Positions 1 to 9,310 of a DNA stretch of 64,000 bases are shown here, piece by piece. Under the pieces are notes generated by a model. It searched no databases and was not told the DNA's origin. It saw only the letters and a program-made list of their open reading frames with translations. Numbering within the stretch: the first letter of the stretch is position 1; each line of letters starts with the position of its first letter. Source of the DNA: Calothrix sp. NIES-4105. Lineage in GTDB: Bacteria > Cyanobacteriota > Cyanobacteriia > Cyanobacteriales > Nostocaceae. The stretch spans positions 8,051,717-8,115,716 of the forward strand of contig NZ_AP018290.1 of the NCBI RefSeq assembly GCF_002368415.1. The letters run 5' to 3'. A program made the position numbers and the translations under genes.

Positions 1-573
1 CCAGGTATAGATATTGCGTTACAGGTGACAAATCACGAGGGTATTCTCGAACGCATGAGCGCGAATATGGATGATTTGTACATCTTGAGCCAGGTTCCTG
101 AGCATTTGGACGTTAATTATCAGCCATTTTTGGAAAATCCAATGGTTGTTGTGGCGCCAATAAACCACCGACTTGCGAAGGAGAAAAATATATCTATCCA
201 ACAGTTAGAGGACGAACCATTTATCATGCGTGAACCTGGTTCGGGAACTCGTCGTTCTATCCAGAAGCTATTTGACGAACATGGTATCAGCGTGAAAGTC
301 AAACTGGAGTTAGGAAGTAACGAAGCAATAAAACAAGCAATTGCGGGTGGTTTAGGAATCTCGGTACTGTCACGTCACACGCTGATGCCAGAAGTAAGCG
401 ACTTGACGGTTTTGGATGTCGAGCATTTTCCTATTAAACGTGATTGGTATATGGTTTATCCCAATGGTAAACAGCTTTCGATTGTCGCGCGCACTTATTG
501 CGAGTATCTTTTGGATGCAGCCAAGCAGTTTAACCCAAAAACTGTTGGAGTTTATGCTGAAGCCGAAAGATAG
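1..573 (+). CDS. LysR-family transcriptional regulator, C-terminal part (5' end outside window)
   Basis: The reading frame is open from base 1, so the start and the DNA-binding helix-turn-helix lie outside the window. The visible part is the periplasmic-binding-protein-like effector domain of a LysR regulator. The stretches REPGSGTR and LELGSNEAIKQAIAGGLGIS are typical of the group of cyanobacterial LysR proteins that includes the CO2/nitrogen-responsive CmpR and NdhR/CcmR. Which member this is cannot be decided without the N-terminus and neighbours. It ends with TAG at 571-573. It would bind DNA in the cytoplasm and sense a small metabolite. Confidence 0.85.
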   Translation, partial: PGIDIALQVTNHEGILERMSANMDDLYILSQVPEHLDVNYQPFLENPMVVVAPINHRLAKEKNISIQQLEDEPFIMREPGSGTRRSIQKLFDEHGISVKVKLELGSNEAIKQAIAGGLGISVLSRHTLMPEVSDLTVLDVEHFPIKRDWYMVYPNGKQLSIVARTYCEYLLDAAKQFNPKTVGVYAEAER

Positions 574-780
574 ACTCTGATTGGCAATACAAAGATGATG
601 ATGTATATGCCGCTATATATCGCCGTGCGGATGGCGCCAATGTTTGTACAGAAGAGCAGAAATTGTCCTTCTGGCAAATAAAAACGTCATCCAACTGCCA
701 CATTTAACTTTACATTCAACGCGCGTGTTCGATTCAGCTATTAATATTGTGAAGTAACTAACCCATGAGGATTATTGGCT
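574..780. other. Intergenic region
   Basis: No convincing gene. One frame from about 579 reads as a short open stretch but has no recognisable family. A GGCGCC site lies near 633. A GAGGA ribosome-binding site at 767-771 precedes the next gene. Confidence 0.5.
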
Positions 781-2412
781 GTGGTGAATTCTGAGGCGCC
801 ATTCACAAGCAAAATTATCAACACTGAAATTGTCGCAGTTACAGTTTACACAGACCAAGCTCTCGTGACACGTCGAGGAAAAATCGAACTATTTGGAGAA
901 GAGCGAGAATTAGTAATTAATAATATACCCGTTACGCTCGATACCGAATCAGTACGAGTAGGAGGTTTCGGTCGGGTTGCTGTGAAAGTAGGCAATGTAA
1001 ATATAGGGCGTGAATATGCTACTGAACCAGTAGAAGCGCGCGTTGCCCAAATTACAACTCATATCGAGCAATTAGAATCAGAACAGAGTTATTTACAAGC
1101 ACAAATCGATGGTTTGGCATTACAAGCGCGATTTATTGAAGGATTACGCGAAAAAACCGAAGAACCATTTGCCCAAAGTCTATCACGCAAAAATCTCAGC
1201 CTGAGTGAAACCCTAGATTTTGTTAATTTTCTTGGTAGTCAATATACAGAATATGGTATTGCGACAAGAGATAGCCAAAATCGTAAACAAGAAATTGACA
1301 AAGAATTACAAGCATTAAAGCAGCAGCTTAAACAAATTCAAACGCCACAACCAAAAGAAAGTTTTAAATTAACAGTAGATATTGAACCTGCGGGTGCAGG
1401 AGAATTTGAGCTAGAAGTAACTTACGTAGTAGACCGTGCTGCATGGGCGCCTTTATATGACGTGCGCGTTAGTAGTACAAATAAAAGCCTTACCCTTAGC
1501 TACATCGCCGAAGTAACACAAAACACAGGTGAAGATTGGAATAATGTAGCGCTAACTTTATCAACAGCCAAACCTGGACTTGGGACACTGCCACCAAAAT
1601 TAGAACCTTGGTATGTAGGAATACGCGAACGACCAATGCCAACAGCAATGAGCATACAAGCAAGCCCACGGCGAATACGGCAACGCGCCTATAATTTAGA
1701 ATTTAGAGATGAAGATAATGAAGATGAATACGATGCAGTGCAAGAAGAAGTGTATATAGAGGCTGAAATAGAAAAAGCCGAAGTCTCAAAAGAGGGAAGC
1801 GTTGTTTCGTTTAAATTAAATAACAGTAGCAACATACCTAATGATGGGGCGCCGCATAAAGTAACAATTTTTAACGAAAATTTTCCTTGTCGTTTTAGTT
1901 ATGTAGCAATGCCACGTAAGGTCAGCTTTGCTTATTTGCAAACCATAGTTAAAAATCCTCCTAATGGAGCTACCATCATACCAGGCAAAGCAAATATTTT
2001 CCGTGATAATGTGTTCGTTGGCACAGCGCAGTTAGACAATGTGGCGCCGGGACAAGAATTTAAAATCAACTTAGGCATTGATGAGAGTATAAAAATCGAG
2101 CGTGACCTAGTAGAACGCCAAGTTGATAAAAAGCTAATTAGCAGTAACCGCAAAATTACTTATGGGTATAGATTAATAATTACTAACTTACTTAACCAAG
2201 AAACAAGTTTAAAACTTAGTGAGCAGATTCCAAAAAGCAAACACGAACAAATCAAGATTTATCTGAGTCGTTCTAATCCACAAATTCAGGTTAGCGAAAT
2301 GGGTATATTAGAATGGGAACTGAGAATGGCGTCGCAATCTAAGCAGGAAATTTACTATCAATTTATTATTGAGTATCCACCACAACTGGATATAGTTGGT
2401 TTAGATATTTAA
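781..2412 (+). CDS. MuiA-family protein (DUF4140/DUF4139)
   Basis: The protein of about 543 residues has the layout of 'mucoidy inhibitor A' family proteins. An N-terminal beta-rich DUF4140-like segment (VTVYTDQALVTRRG) is followed by a charged, Gln/Glu-rich coiled coil around residues 90-195. The rest is a DUF4139-like beta domain (TYVVDRAAWAPLYDVR, then TLSTAKPG). No signal peptide is visible. The role of the family in cyanobacteria is not established. The frame could start at TTG 775, but GAGGA at 767-771 is better spaced for GTG 781. Downstream is a MITE-like palindrome. Confidence 0.8.
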   Translation: MVNSEAPFTSKIINTEIVAVTVYTDQALVTRRGKIELFGEERELVINNIPVTLDTESVRVGGFGRVAVKVGNVNIGREYATEPVEARVAQITTHIEQLESEQSYLQAQIDGLALQARFIEGLREKTEEPFAQSLSRKNLSLSETLDFVNFLGSQYTEYGIATRDSQNRKQEIDKELQALKQQLKQIQTPQPKESFKLTVDIEPAGAGEFELEVTYVVDRAAWAPLYDVRVSSTNKSLTLSYIAEVTQNTGEDWNNVALTLSTAKPGLGTLPPKLEPWYVGIRERPMPTAMSIQASPRRIRQRAYNLEFRDEDNEDEYDAVQEEVYIEAEIEKAEVSKEGSVVSFKLNNSSNIPNDGAPHKVTIFNENFPCRFSYVAMPRKVSFAYLQTIVKNPPNGATIIPGKANIFRDNVFVGTAQLDNVAPGQEFKINLGIDESIKIERDLVERQVDKKLISSNRKITYGYRLIITNLLNQETSLKLSEQIPKSKHEQIKIYLSRSNPQIQVSEMGILEWELRMASQSKQEIYYQFIIEYPPQLDIVGLDI

Positions 2413-2426
2413 CTTTAATATTGTTA

Positions 2427-2535
2427 TATAGCGTTTCCTAATCAAGTCAGGTACATTAAATTATCAAAATTATTCTTGTGGAATGGGCAGAGAAAGCCCG
2501 TTTTTGTGTACTTGATTTGAATGGAAACCGCTATA
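2427..2535. repeat. MITE-like palindrome, about 109 bp
   Basis: The ends are imperfect inverted repeats of about 28 bp: TATAGCGTTTCC... at 2427-2454 and ...GGAAACCGCTATA at 2508-2535. A small inner hairpin (GGGC...GCCC) lies near 2485. No coding capacity. It has the structure of a non-autonomous element or a folded intergenic repeat. Confidence 0.6.
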
Positions 2536-2979
2536 GTAATCCTAAATCATTTATAAAAATCGTGCGTTGTAGGGACAAGGGTTTAATCGCGTCTCTACGG
2601 GATATAATTTTTTAGAAATCATATAGGAATGCTATATAGCAATCCGTTTAGGAATTGTAAAAATCACTCTTCTCTTTCTTTGTGTCATGCAGCGTCCTTT
2701 GTGGTTCGTTACATAAGCCTAGTTTTTTATAAATGATGCGCGGAATGCTATATATTATTGAAAATGATTGATGGTGCTTTATGCTGCTATTCAAGTTAAA
2801 TATAGAGGCGCTGTAGCATAGGTGTCTCGCCTGTGCATAGTAAATAGTAAGGTGGGCAATAGACAATGGCATGTGCTGCCGCATCGCTTATTTATCTGAC
2901 AAAAGCTTAATGTACGGAATGTTATATTATACCATTAGAAGTTATATAGTAACCAATTACACATGTGCAACAGTTTTGA
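2536..2979. other. Repeat-rich intergenic region
   Basis: It holds a degenerate copy of the GTAGAGACG...CGTCTCTAC palindrome family (2569-2598), a fragment of the CTTTGTGT.CCTTTGTGG repeat family (about 2672-2708) and several short ATATAGC motifs. No gene is visible. The next gene has no clear Shine-Dalgarno sequence. Confidence 0.5.
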
Positions 2980-5094
2980 ATGAATAGTGATAATCCTATT
3001 AAAATCCTGTTTTTAGCATCCGATCCAAGTAACTTTTCTCGACTACGATTGGGGCAAGAGTTGCGTGATATCCAAGAACGACTACAATTAGCACGCTACC
3101 GAGACAAATTTGTGCTAGAGCAAAGGATGTCAGTGCGTTCTGGTGATATAAGTCAGGCAATACTGGATGTTGAACCGCATATTGTACATTTTTCTGGACA
3201 CGGTTTAGACACAGGTGAACTTTGTTTTGAAAATGAATTAGGAAATATGCAGCCTGTAAATCATAAGGCATTAGCTGCGTTATTTGCCCTTTTTGATAAA
3301 CAAGTTAGTTGTGTTATTTTAAATGCTTGTTTTTCCAAAACTCAAGCAAAGGCAATTTCTAAGCATATTGATTTTGTTATTGGAATGAATCGAGAAATTG
3401 GCGATAAGGCAGCATTAACATTTGCTACTGGTTTCTATAAAGCTCTTGCTGCAAAGCGCCCAATAGAGGAAGCTTTTAAATTCGGCTGTGTGGAAATTCA
3501 AATACATAACATTCCAGAACATTTAACTCCTGTTATCTATAAAAAAAAGTATAAAAAGAGTAATTTAGAACAAGTAAAATATACACTAGTATTAAGCGCT
3601 ACTATAGACGAAGTTAATAAGCCAGTTGCAGAAGCGATTATAGCCCATTTACGTCAAATTTCTGGAGATGCATCCTTGACGTTAACAAAGATTGAAGTGG
3701 GTAGTGTAAAGCTTGTTCTACAAGGCTCTCAAGAAGGGTTAGAGCGAATTTTAGCTTTATTAAATGAAGGTGAATTAACTGAAATATTAGGCTTTCCTGT
3801 TGAGGGCGTGCAGGTTTTATCTAGCCAAGAGCTAGCAATTGCAATCTCGCAGCATCAACAAAGGCATAGAATATCTATAAGGGAATCAACACAGTTCGGT
3901 GTTGTTTCACGCGGGCGATATGCTGTTGCCACGCCGACTTTTGATACGCGCAATCTCGCAATGAGTACAATTGCGGAAAAATTGGCAAACGAGTGGCGCT
4001 CGCGGTTAGCTGCCGAATGCCCTGAACAAAGTCAAGTAAATAGAGAAAGTATTGTTGATTGGTTGCTTGGAAGCGAAAGAACGCGCTACAACGAACTAAG
4101 TCATAAAGATTTAGATATTGCCAAGCAAGCAATGGAGTACCGATGGCGAATTTTATACCAGCGCTATTTAGGAAAAAGCCCAAACGTTGCTTTTCGTAAC
4201 TTGATTACTCGCTTGGGTGGACTAGTAAGTTTACGCAATAAAATTCAAACTTGGGTATCATCAAGTGGCGACCGTCAGCGCTCAGTAGTTGACGTGTTAC
4301 AGGAAGTCATTCAAGAGTTGCTGCAAAGCGACAACTATATGCTTTCTCAGATGGCTTTTATCGCTAAGTTTACAAAGGAGCCAAGCTTGAAAAATGCGTT
4401 GCTATTAGCCAGCGTTGAAGAATATTGTCTGCGTCCAATACGTAATCAGCCGCTGTTAGTATATAGATTTGTAAACTATTTACGACGTACTTCGCGTGGA
4501 GGCTTGACACAGGTTCCAACGAGTAATTTGGTAAAATTAGTTTCAGAAGAAGTTTTAACTGATGATACTCATAACCGGGTAAACTTGGCAGATAATCAGG
4601 CAATTGCCGACTATCAAGAAGCTCAAGATTTGGAAGAACAGCAAAGCTTACGAAGCGATGTTAAGCAGGAATTCGAGAACTATCTGAAAGAAAACCTTGG
4701 AGAAGAAGCTGTACAGTGGTTGCGGATGTACTTACAAGGCAAGTCGCAAGATGTCATTGCCAAGGAATTAAATAAACCAATTAAAGAAGTTTATCGACTG
4801 CGAGAAAAAATCAGCTACCATGCTGTACGTGTTTTTGCGCTTAAAAATCAACCTGAACTAGTTGATACTTGGTTAGGAACCTTGCTGACTGAACATAACT
4901 TTGGGTTGACTCCTGCACAGTGGGAGCAGTTGTTAGAAAAAATCACCCCAACCCAAAGACAAATCCTAGAGTTGCGTAAAGCTGGGGAATCTATTGAAGC
5001 TATTGTACCAAAGTTGAAACTCAAAGCGTACCAAGCTATAGGTGAATGGGCAAAAGTTTATTTGGCTGCACAAGAGCTACGAAGCCAAGAGTAA
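2980..5094 (+). CDS. CHAT protease-like / TRADD-N-like / HetZ-family fusion protein
   Basis: The protein has 704 residues in three parts. Residues 1 to about 190 are a CHAT (caspase-like) domain with the His motif HFSGHG at 70-75 and the Cys motif LNACFS at 114-119, so the catalytic dyad (H74, C117) is present. Residues about 195-282 (VLSATIDEVNKP, SGDASLTL) resemble the small TRADD-N-like domain found beside CHAT and other effector domains. Residues about 310-704 match the full length of HetZ or HetZ-related proteins: ESIVDWLLGSERTR, RQRSVVDVLQEVIQELLQSD, RPIRNQPLLVYRFVNYLRR and two C-terminal helix-turn-helix-like segments (about 590-620 and 655-690). HetZ controls early heterocyst differentiation. 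HetF, a CHAT protease, acts in the same pathway. The gene contains no GGCGCC, unlike its neighbours, which suggests later acquisition. The separation of HetZ from HetZ-related paralogues cannot be made by eye. Confidence 0.8.
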   Translation: MNSDNPIKILFLASDPSNFSRLRLGQELRDIQERLQLARYRDKFVLEQRMSVRSGDISQAILDVEPHIVHFSGHGLDTGELCFENELGNMQPVNHKALAALFALFDKQVSCVILNACFSKTQAKAISKHIDFVIGMNREIGDKAALTFATGFYKALAAKRPIEEAFKFGCVEIQIHNIPEHLTPVIYKKKYKKSNLEQVKYTLVLSATIDEVNKPVAEAIIAHLRQISGDASLTLTKIEVGSVKLVLQGSQEGLERILALLNEGELTEILGFPVEGVQVLSSQELAIAISQHQQRHRISIRESTQFGVVSRGRYAVATPTFDTRNLAMSTIAEKLANEWRSRLAAECPEQSQVNRESIVDWLLGSERTRYNELSHKDLDIAKQAMEYRWRILYQRYLGKSPNVAFRNLITRLGGLVSLRNKIQTWVSSSGDRQRSVVDVLQEVIQELLQSDNYMLSQMAFIAKFTKEPSLKNALLLASVEEYCLRPIRNQPLLVYRFVNYLRRTSRGGLTQVPTSNLVKLVSEEVLTDDTHNRVNLADNQAIADYQEAQDLEEQQSLRSDVKQEFENYLKENLGEEAVQWLRMYLQGKSQDVIAKELNKPIKEVYRLREKISYHAVRVFALKNQPELVDTWLGTLLTEHNFGLTPAQWEQLLEKITPTQRQILELRKAGESIEAIVPKLKLKAYQAIGEWAKVYLAAQELRSQE

Positions 5095-5141
5095 TTGAAG
5101 CCCAATAAATGTTATATTTCCTCCACCAGAACAAAAAAACA

Positions 5142-5161
5142 AACAGGCAAGGATGCCTGTT
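5142..5161. terminator. Hairpin between convergent genes
   Basis: AACAGGCA and TGCCTGTT form a perfect 8-bp stem with a 4-base loop between the convergent CHAT-HetZ and phosphodiesterase genes. It belongs to the family of 'CTTGTGGAACAGCC' repeats seen elsewhere in the window. It could act as a terminator on either strand, but there is no long T-run. Confidence 0.45.
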
Positions 5162-5190
5162 CCACAAGAGAGTTCTACAAAAGAAGTAAA

Positions 5191-6543
5191 TTACAATCTA
5201 TATGCTAAAAATGGAATTAACATTTCCGCGCGGCTCAAACCACCGTGAATTCCAACAGGGTAATGTTGTGTATCATTCTCAAAACTAACCCAATCACCTT
5301 TGGGAATAATTATTGCATCACCTAAACGGTTGTAGCTTGATTCGCTTATTTCTTTTCCTGGTAGTCCTAATAAACCAAGTTCTATTGCTTCAGCTTTCGA
5401 CAAAAGCAAAAATTCTTCTGCTAAATGTTGTTGTATATAATCACAAACTTCTTTTTCTTTACCTTTATGAATGTACAGATAGCGCGCTTGAGTTCCTCCT
5501 GTAAATGGAGCAGATAAGTTTTTATTTAAAGTCGGGTGCTTATTCAACCAAATTATTTTATCTGGATGAACCGCGCGCTGACCGTGGTCTGCTGTGATAA
5601 GTAATACAGTATCGTTACGTCCTGCTAATGGCTCAAACACTTCGCGGTAAAGTGAAAAATCAATACTAGCTACTTCTGCTCGGTAGTTTTGACTTAGCGG
5701 TTGATAACAATGGGCAAAAATATCGATTTCAGGAATATATAAATAAGTAAAGCTTTTTACATCTGGAGTCTTACAAAGTAAGCGTTGACGCAGTTGAGAA
5801 AAAGCATCAGCAGGAGTTCGGTAGCCAAAAAAGCTGTTGAGCAGAGCATTGCTGCCAGCACTGGTGAAACGACTGATGCTTGTATTTTGAAATTTGAAGT
5901 AATTAATAATTTCGACATCTAGACCTGACTTTTCCATTAGCAGGTAGATATTGGGTACTGGTAAAAGTGTATCAGGATTGAGTTGAGAATCTAAATAAGG
6001 CGCCGTTGTTGGTGTGAAACTGGGACGAAAGCCAATTAAGTTAACTAAACTACCAACTTCTTGAAAGTATATATGAGTATTAATTAGACCATGTTGAGCA
6101 GGCGCCTGTGCAGTTGCAGCAGAAGTTAGCGCTGTTACAGTTGTAGTCGGAAACACAGAAGTAGCAGGCATAAAAAAAGCCTGCGGTGAATTGCAGGCTT
6201 GAGTTAAGCTTGGTATTACACCTTCATTACTTAACGTTCGGAACTGTTCGTAGCCAAAAGCATCTAAGATGATTAATACTACATGATTGATAGGCGCCTG
6301 ATGCAGCCAGTTTTGCCAAGCATCAGTTAAAGATTTAATTGCTAAGAGTTCAGGATTGAAAGGTGTTAAAGTTTTGTGCGCGCTCAACACACAAGGTTCA
6401 CACAACCAGTCAACCGCTAAAGCTGCAATATTGGAAAGTCCGAGTCCATCGTAACTAGGTTTTAACATCCCCGAAGCTAATGTCTCAGGTAGTTTTTGCC
6501 TTTGTATAAGAGCTTGTTGGGCGTTCTCAATTACTTGATTCAT
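5191..6543 (-). CDS. Alkaline-phosphatase-superfamily phosphodiesterase/nucleotide pyrophosphatase-like protein
   Basis: The 450-residue protein has the type I phosphodiesterase fold signatures. VVLIILDAFG holds the first metal-binding Asp (about D94). FPTTTVTALTS holds the nucleophilic Thr (about 133-135). ITADHGQR holds a second metal ligand set (about residue 315), and GIHGGLS near the C-terminus holds a further His. It likely hydrolyses a phosphate ester. No signal peptide is evident. The substrate is unknown. It is divergent from the SanA-like gene at 6596, with about 50 bp between starts. Confidence 0.8.
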   Translation of the reverse strand: MNQVIENAQQALIQRQKLPETLASGMLKPSYDGLGLSNIAALAVDWLCEPCVLSAHKTLTPFNPELLAIKSLTDAWQNWLHQAPINHVVLIILDAFGYEQFRTLSNEGVIPSLTQACNSPQAFFMPATSVFPTTTVTALTSAATAQAPAQHGLINTHIYFQEVGSLVNLIGFRPSFTPTTAPYLDSQLNPDTLLPVPNIYLLMEKSGLDVEIINYFKFQNTSISRFTSAGSNALLNSFFGYRTPADAFSQLRQRLLCKTPDVKSFTYLYIPEIDIFAHCYQPLSQNYRAEVASIDFSLYREVFEPLAGRNDTVLLITADHGQRAVHPDKIIWLNKHPTLNKNLSAPFTGGTQARYLYIHKGKEKEVCDYIQQHLAEEFLLLSKAEAIELGLLGLPGKEISESSYNRLGDAIIIPKGDWVSFENDTQHYPVGIHGGLSRAEMLIPFLAYRL

Positions 6544-6595
6544 AGTAGTTTACTCCACTCTGCACCGTATATTTTAACCTCTGTATATTAGTATC

Positions 6596-7186
6596 ATGCG
6601 CTATACGCGAGTTCTTAAAATGACTTGTTTATTTTTAATCGGTTTACTGCTGGTAATATTATTTACCGCTAGTAATATATATATTTACGGAAATACACCA
6701 AATAGAGTTAAAGCCGATGCAGCTATAGTATTAGGCGCCGAAGTATGGGGTAGAGAACCATCACCAGTGTTCAAGGAACGTATTAACCACGCAGTAAACC
6801 TCTATAAAACTCGTGATGTTGGCAAGATAATTTTTACAGGTGGAGTTGGCACAGGTAAAGAAATATCAGAGGCAGAAGCGGGAAAGCAATATGCTATTCA
6901 AAATGGAGTTAATCAGATAGATATATTAACCGAGTCTAAATCACGTACTACTAATCAAAACCTTAAATATGCTCTTGAAGTTGCTCAACAGCACAATTTA
7001 AGCAACTTCCTTATCGTTAGCGACCCATTACATATGAAGCGCGCGGTACTAATGGCAAGAAATTTAGGTTTAGATGCGTTTCCATCACCGACACTTACTA
7101 CTCGCTATCGTAGTGTTAAAAGTCAGTTGCAATTTCTATCGCGCGAGACGTACTTTTATTTTGTTTATTTGATATTTAAAGTTTAG
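6596..7186 (+). CDS. YdcF/SanA-like membrane protein (DUF218)
   Basis: The 196-residue protein has an N-terminal membrane segment (about residues 10-28) followed by a DUF218 domain. The signatures are DAAIVLGAEV, a GGVGTG loop, and SDPLHMKRAVLMAR. SanA and ElyC, which share this domain, act at the cell envelope in large-molecule exclusion and peptidoglycan or lipid-linked sugar metabolism. The biochemical activity here is unknown. The ATG at 6596 is the only start with the membrane segment intact. Confidence 0.8.
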   Translation: MRYTRVLKMTCLFLIGLLLVILFTASNIYIYGNTPNRVKADAAIVLGAEVWGREPSPVFKERINHAVNLYKTRDVGKIIFTGGVGTGKEISEAEAGKQYAIQNGVNQIDILTESKSRTTNQNLKYALEVAQQHNLSNFLIVSDPLHMKRAVLMARNLGLDAFPSPTLTTRYRSVKSQLQFLSRETYFYFVYLIFKV

Positions 7187-7396
7187 AAAAAATTATCCTT
7201 AAAAATTTACTCTTGTTCCCCCCTTCCACGCGGGGGGTTAGGGGGGATTAAACAATTTCTAGCAGAAGTACAATAATAATTATTATTATACTTTATTTAC
7301 ATTTGTTTAAAATTTTCAGATGAAATTATCCGAAATATTGCTGTGTCAAAATGTTATTAAATAAATCAACAACTATAAAAACTAAGGAGGTTTACA
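7187..7396. other. Intergenic region with C/G-rich palindrome
   Basis: A CCCCCC...GGGGGG inverted repeat lies at about 7217-7247, of the same type as the ends of the elements at 17487 and 39251. The rest is AT-rich. AAGGAGG at 7384-7390 is a strong ribosome-binding site for the next gene. Confidence 0.6.
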
Positions 7397-7873
7397 ATGA
7401 TTCATCATATTTCGATTTCTGCGCGTAACCCTGAACGTGTAGCACAAGTACTTGCTGAGGTAATGAAAGCGCAAGTTGGGCCATTTCCACCTCATCCAGG
7501 TAGCTATTTTGTTCTACCAAATGATGAGTATGGTACGGGGATTGAAGTTTATCCTTTAGGTTCTGAGCTATTACCAGGTGAAGGAAACTCAGAATGTAAG
7601 TTTGTGATGAACGAAGCCGCTTCTCAATTTACAGCTACTCATGCAGCAGTTTCTGTACCTACCAGTCAAGAAGAAATTGAGGAAATTGGCAAACGTGAAG
7701 GATGGCGTGTAGTGCGTTGTAATCGCGAGTCATTCTTTGATGTTATCGAGTTTTGGGTCGAAAATCGATTAATGATAGAGTTTTTGACCCCCGAAATGGC
7801 ATCTCAGTATTTAGGCTTTATAACAAACCCAGAACTTCTCAAGTCACTAATGGAGGCGCCTGCACTAGCGTAA
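7397..7873 (+). CDS. VOC/glyoxalase-like small protein
   Basis: The 158-residue protein starts MIHHISISARNPERVAQVLAEV, a pattern typical of the vicinal oxygen chelate (glyoxalase/dioxygenase) fold with an early metal-ligand His. It has a second half with HAAVSVPTS and IEFWVENRLMIEFLTPE, again fold-like. The specific reaction cannot be told. A near-consensus AAGGAGG lies seven bases before the ATG, so expression may be high. The aldo/keto reductase gene follows after about 60 bp. Confidence 0.65.
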   Translation: MIHHISISARNPERVAQVLAEVMKAQVGPFPPHPGSYFVLPNDEYGTGIEVYPLGSELLPGEGNSECKFVMNEAASQFTATHAAVSVPTSQEEIEEIGKREGWRVVRCNRESFFDVIEFWVENRLMIEFLTPEMASQYLGFITNPELLKSLMEAPALA

Positions 7874-7931
7874 AGGTATTAGGTTATTATGCAAGATGTT
7901 ACGGCTTGCCCTCGATTAATCCAAAACCTTT

Positions 7932-8969
7932 ATGAAATATAACCAACTGGGTAACAGCGACCTCTTGGTTTCTGAAATTTGCCTTGGTACAATGACCTTT
8001 GGACAGCAGAATACTTTAGAAGAAGCACATCAGCAGTTAGATTTTGCAGTAGCATCAGGTGTTAACTTTATCGATACTGCTGAGATGTACCCAGTTCCCC
8101 CACGGAGCGAAACTTATAGCAAGACGGAAACTTATATTGGGGAGTGGTTAAAAAATCAACAACGTGACAAACTTATTATTGCCACAAAAATGGTCGGCCC
8201 TGGACGGCGTTTTAAGTGGGTGCGCGATGGTAAAGTTGGTGTAGACCGTAAAAATATTACCGAGGCAATTGAAGCTAGTCTCAAAAGACTACAAACTGAT
8301 TACATCGACCTTTATCAAATTCACTGGCCTGACCGTTATGTTCCTACATTTGGGCAAACTGTCTTTGACTATAAACAAGAACGCGCGACAACTCCAATTG
8401 CTGAACAGCTAGAAGTTTTCGCCGAAATGGTTAAACAAGGTAAAATACGTTATTTAGGTTTGAGTAACGAAACTCCGTGGGGAGTATGTGAGTTTAGTAA
8501 TACAGCCAAGCAACTTAATTTACCTAAAGTAGTATCTATACAAAACGCCTATAATTTAATTAACCGTGCGTTTGACTCTGCGCTTGCTGAAGCATGTTAC
8601 CGCGAAAATATTGGTTTACTTGCGTATAGTCCGCTTGGTTTTGGAATGTTATCGGGCAAATATATAGATAGCAAACCCAAAAAATCTCGTCTTGCCTTAT
8701 TTGAAGGGTTTGGACAGCGCTATACAAAACCAAATGTCAAAGAAGCAGTAACGGAGTATATAAAGATAGCCAAAAAATATAAATTGACTGGAGTCAAATT
8801 AGCATTAGCTTTTGTACGCAGTCGCCCCTTTGTTACTAGTACTATTATTGGCGCCACCACATTAGAACAACTTCAAGAAAATCTAGCAAGCGTCGATACT
8901 AATTTAACTCCAGAAATTTTAGCAGATATTGATGCCGTTCATACTCGTTACCCAAATCCGGCGCCGTAA
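7932..8969 (+). CDS. Aldo/keto reductase (Tas-like)
   Basis: The 345-residue protein has the AKR TIM-barrel signatures: LGTMTFG near the N-terminus, FIDTAEMYPVP with catalytic Asp and Tyr, YIDLYQIHWPDR with the catalytic His, and the nicotinamide-binding C-terminal part (IIGATTLEQLQENL). The long insert after the Tyr (PPRSETYSKTETYIGEW) and the overall length match the Tas/YajO-type reductases. It would reduce aldehydes or ketones with NADPH in the cytoplasm. The physiological substrate is not known. Confidence 0.9.
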   Translation: MKYNQLGNSDLLVSEICLGTMTFGQQNTLEEAHQQLDFAVASGVNFIDTAEMYPVPPRSETYSKTETYIGEWLKNQQRDKLIIATKMVGPGRRFKWVRDGKVGVDRKNITEAIEASLKRLQTDYIDLYQIHWPDRYVPTFGQTVFDYKQERATTPIAEQLEVFAEMVKQGKIRYLGLSNETPWGVCEFSNTAKQLNLPKVVSIQNAYNLINRAFDSALAEACYRENIGLLAYSPLGFGMLSGKYIDSKPKKSRLALFEGFGQRYTKPNVKEAVTEYIKIAKKYKLTGVKLALAFVRSRPFVTSTIIGATTLEQLQENLASVDTNLTPEILADIDAVHTRYPNPAP

Positions 8970-9310
8970 CCGTAGCATAGGTGTCAAAAGCCTGTGCTTT
9001 AAGTGGCCTGTTAAATTAATTTATAATGTAAAGATAATTACCACAGAGACACAGAGGACACAGAGAGGGATATGTGGAGATTAAAATTGGCGCCACAGTT
9101 GCACACTCATAAATCTAATATAAAATACTAATGAACAAATGAAAGCCACTTTGAAAAAGGCTTTCAACAGTTTCTTTATCTCTAAATCTCTAGCTTCATC
9201 CGTAGATAATAAATATAAAAAAGTCATTCCTAAAGAAAATATGTCAGATTCTCTAGAAACCCCCTTTAACTAGCTTAGTAAAAAGTTTGTGTCAACAAGA
9301 TATATCACAA
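8970..9310. other. Intergenic region with 'CCACAGAG' repeat
   Basis: A copy of the ACCACAGAGACACAGAG-type interspersed repeat lies at about 9040-9070, followed by a GGCGCC near 9089. No gene can be supported. One short frame from 9138 has no recognisable content. Confidence 0.5.

Noticed and set aside
575-700. Short frame reading DDDVYAAIYRRADGANV, vaguely like a nitroreductase/BluB N-terminus
   Set aside because: The similarity is limited to a few residues and lacks the conserved Arg pattern of that family.
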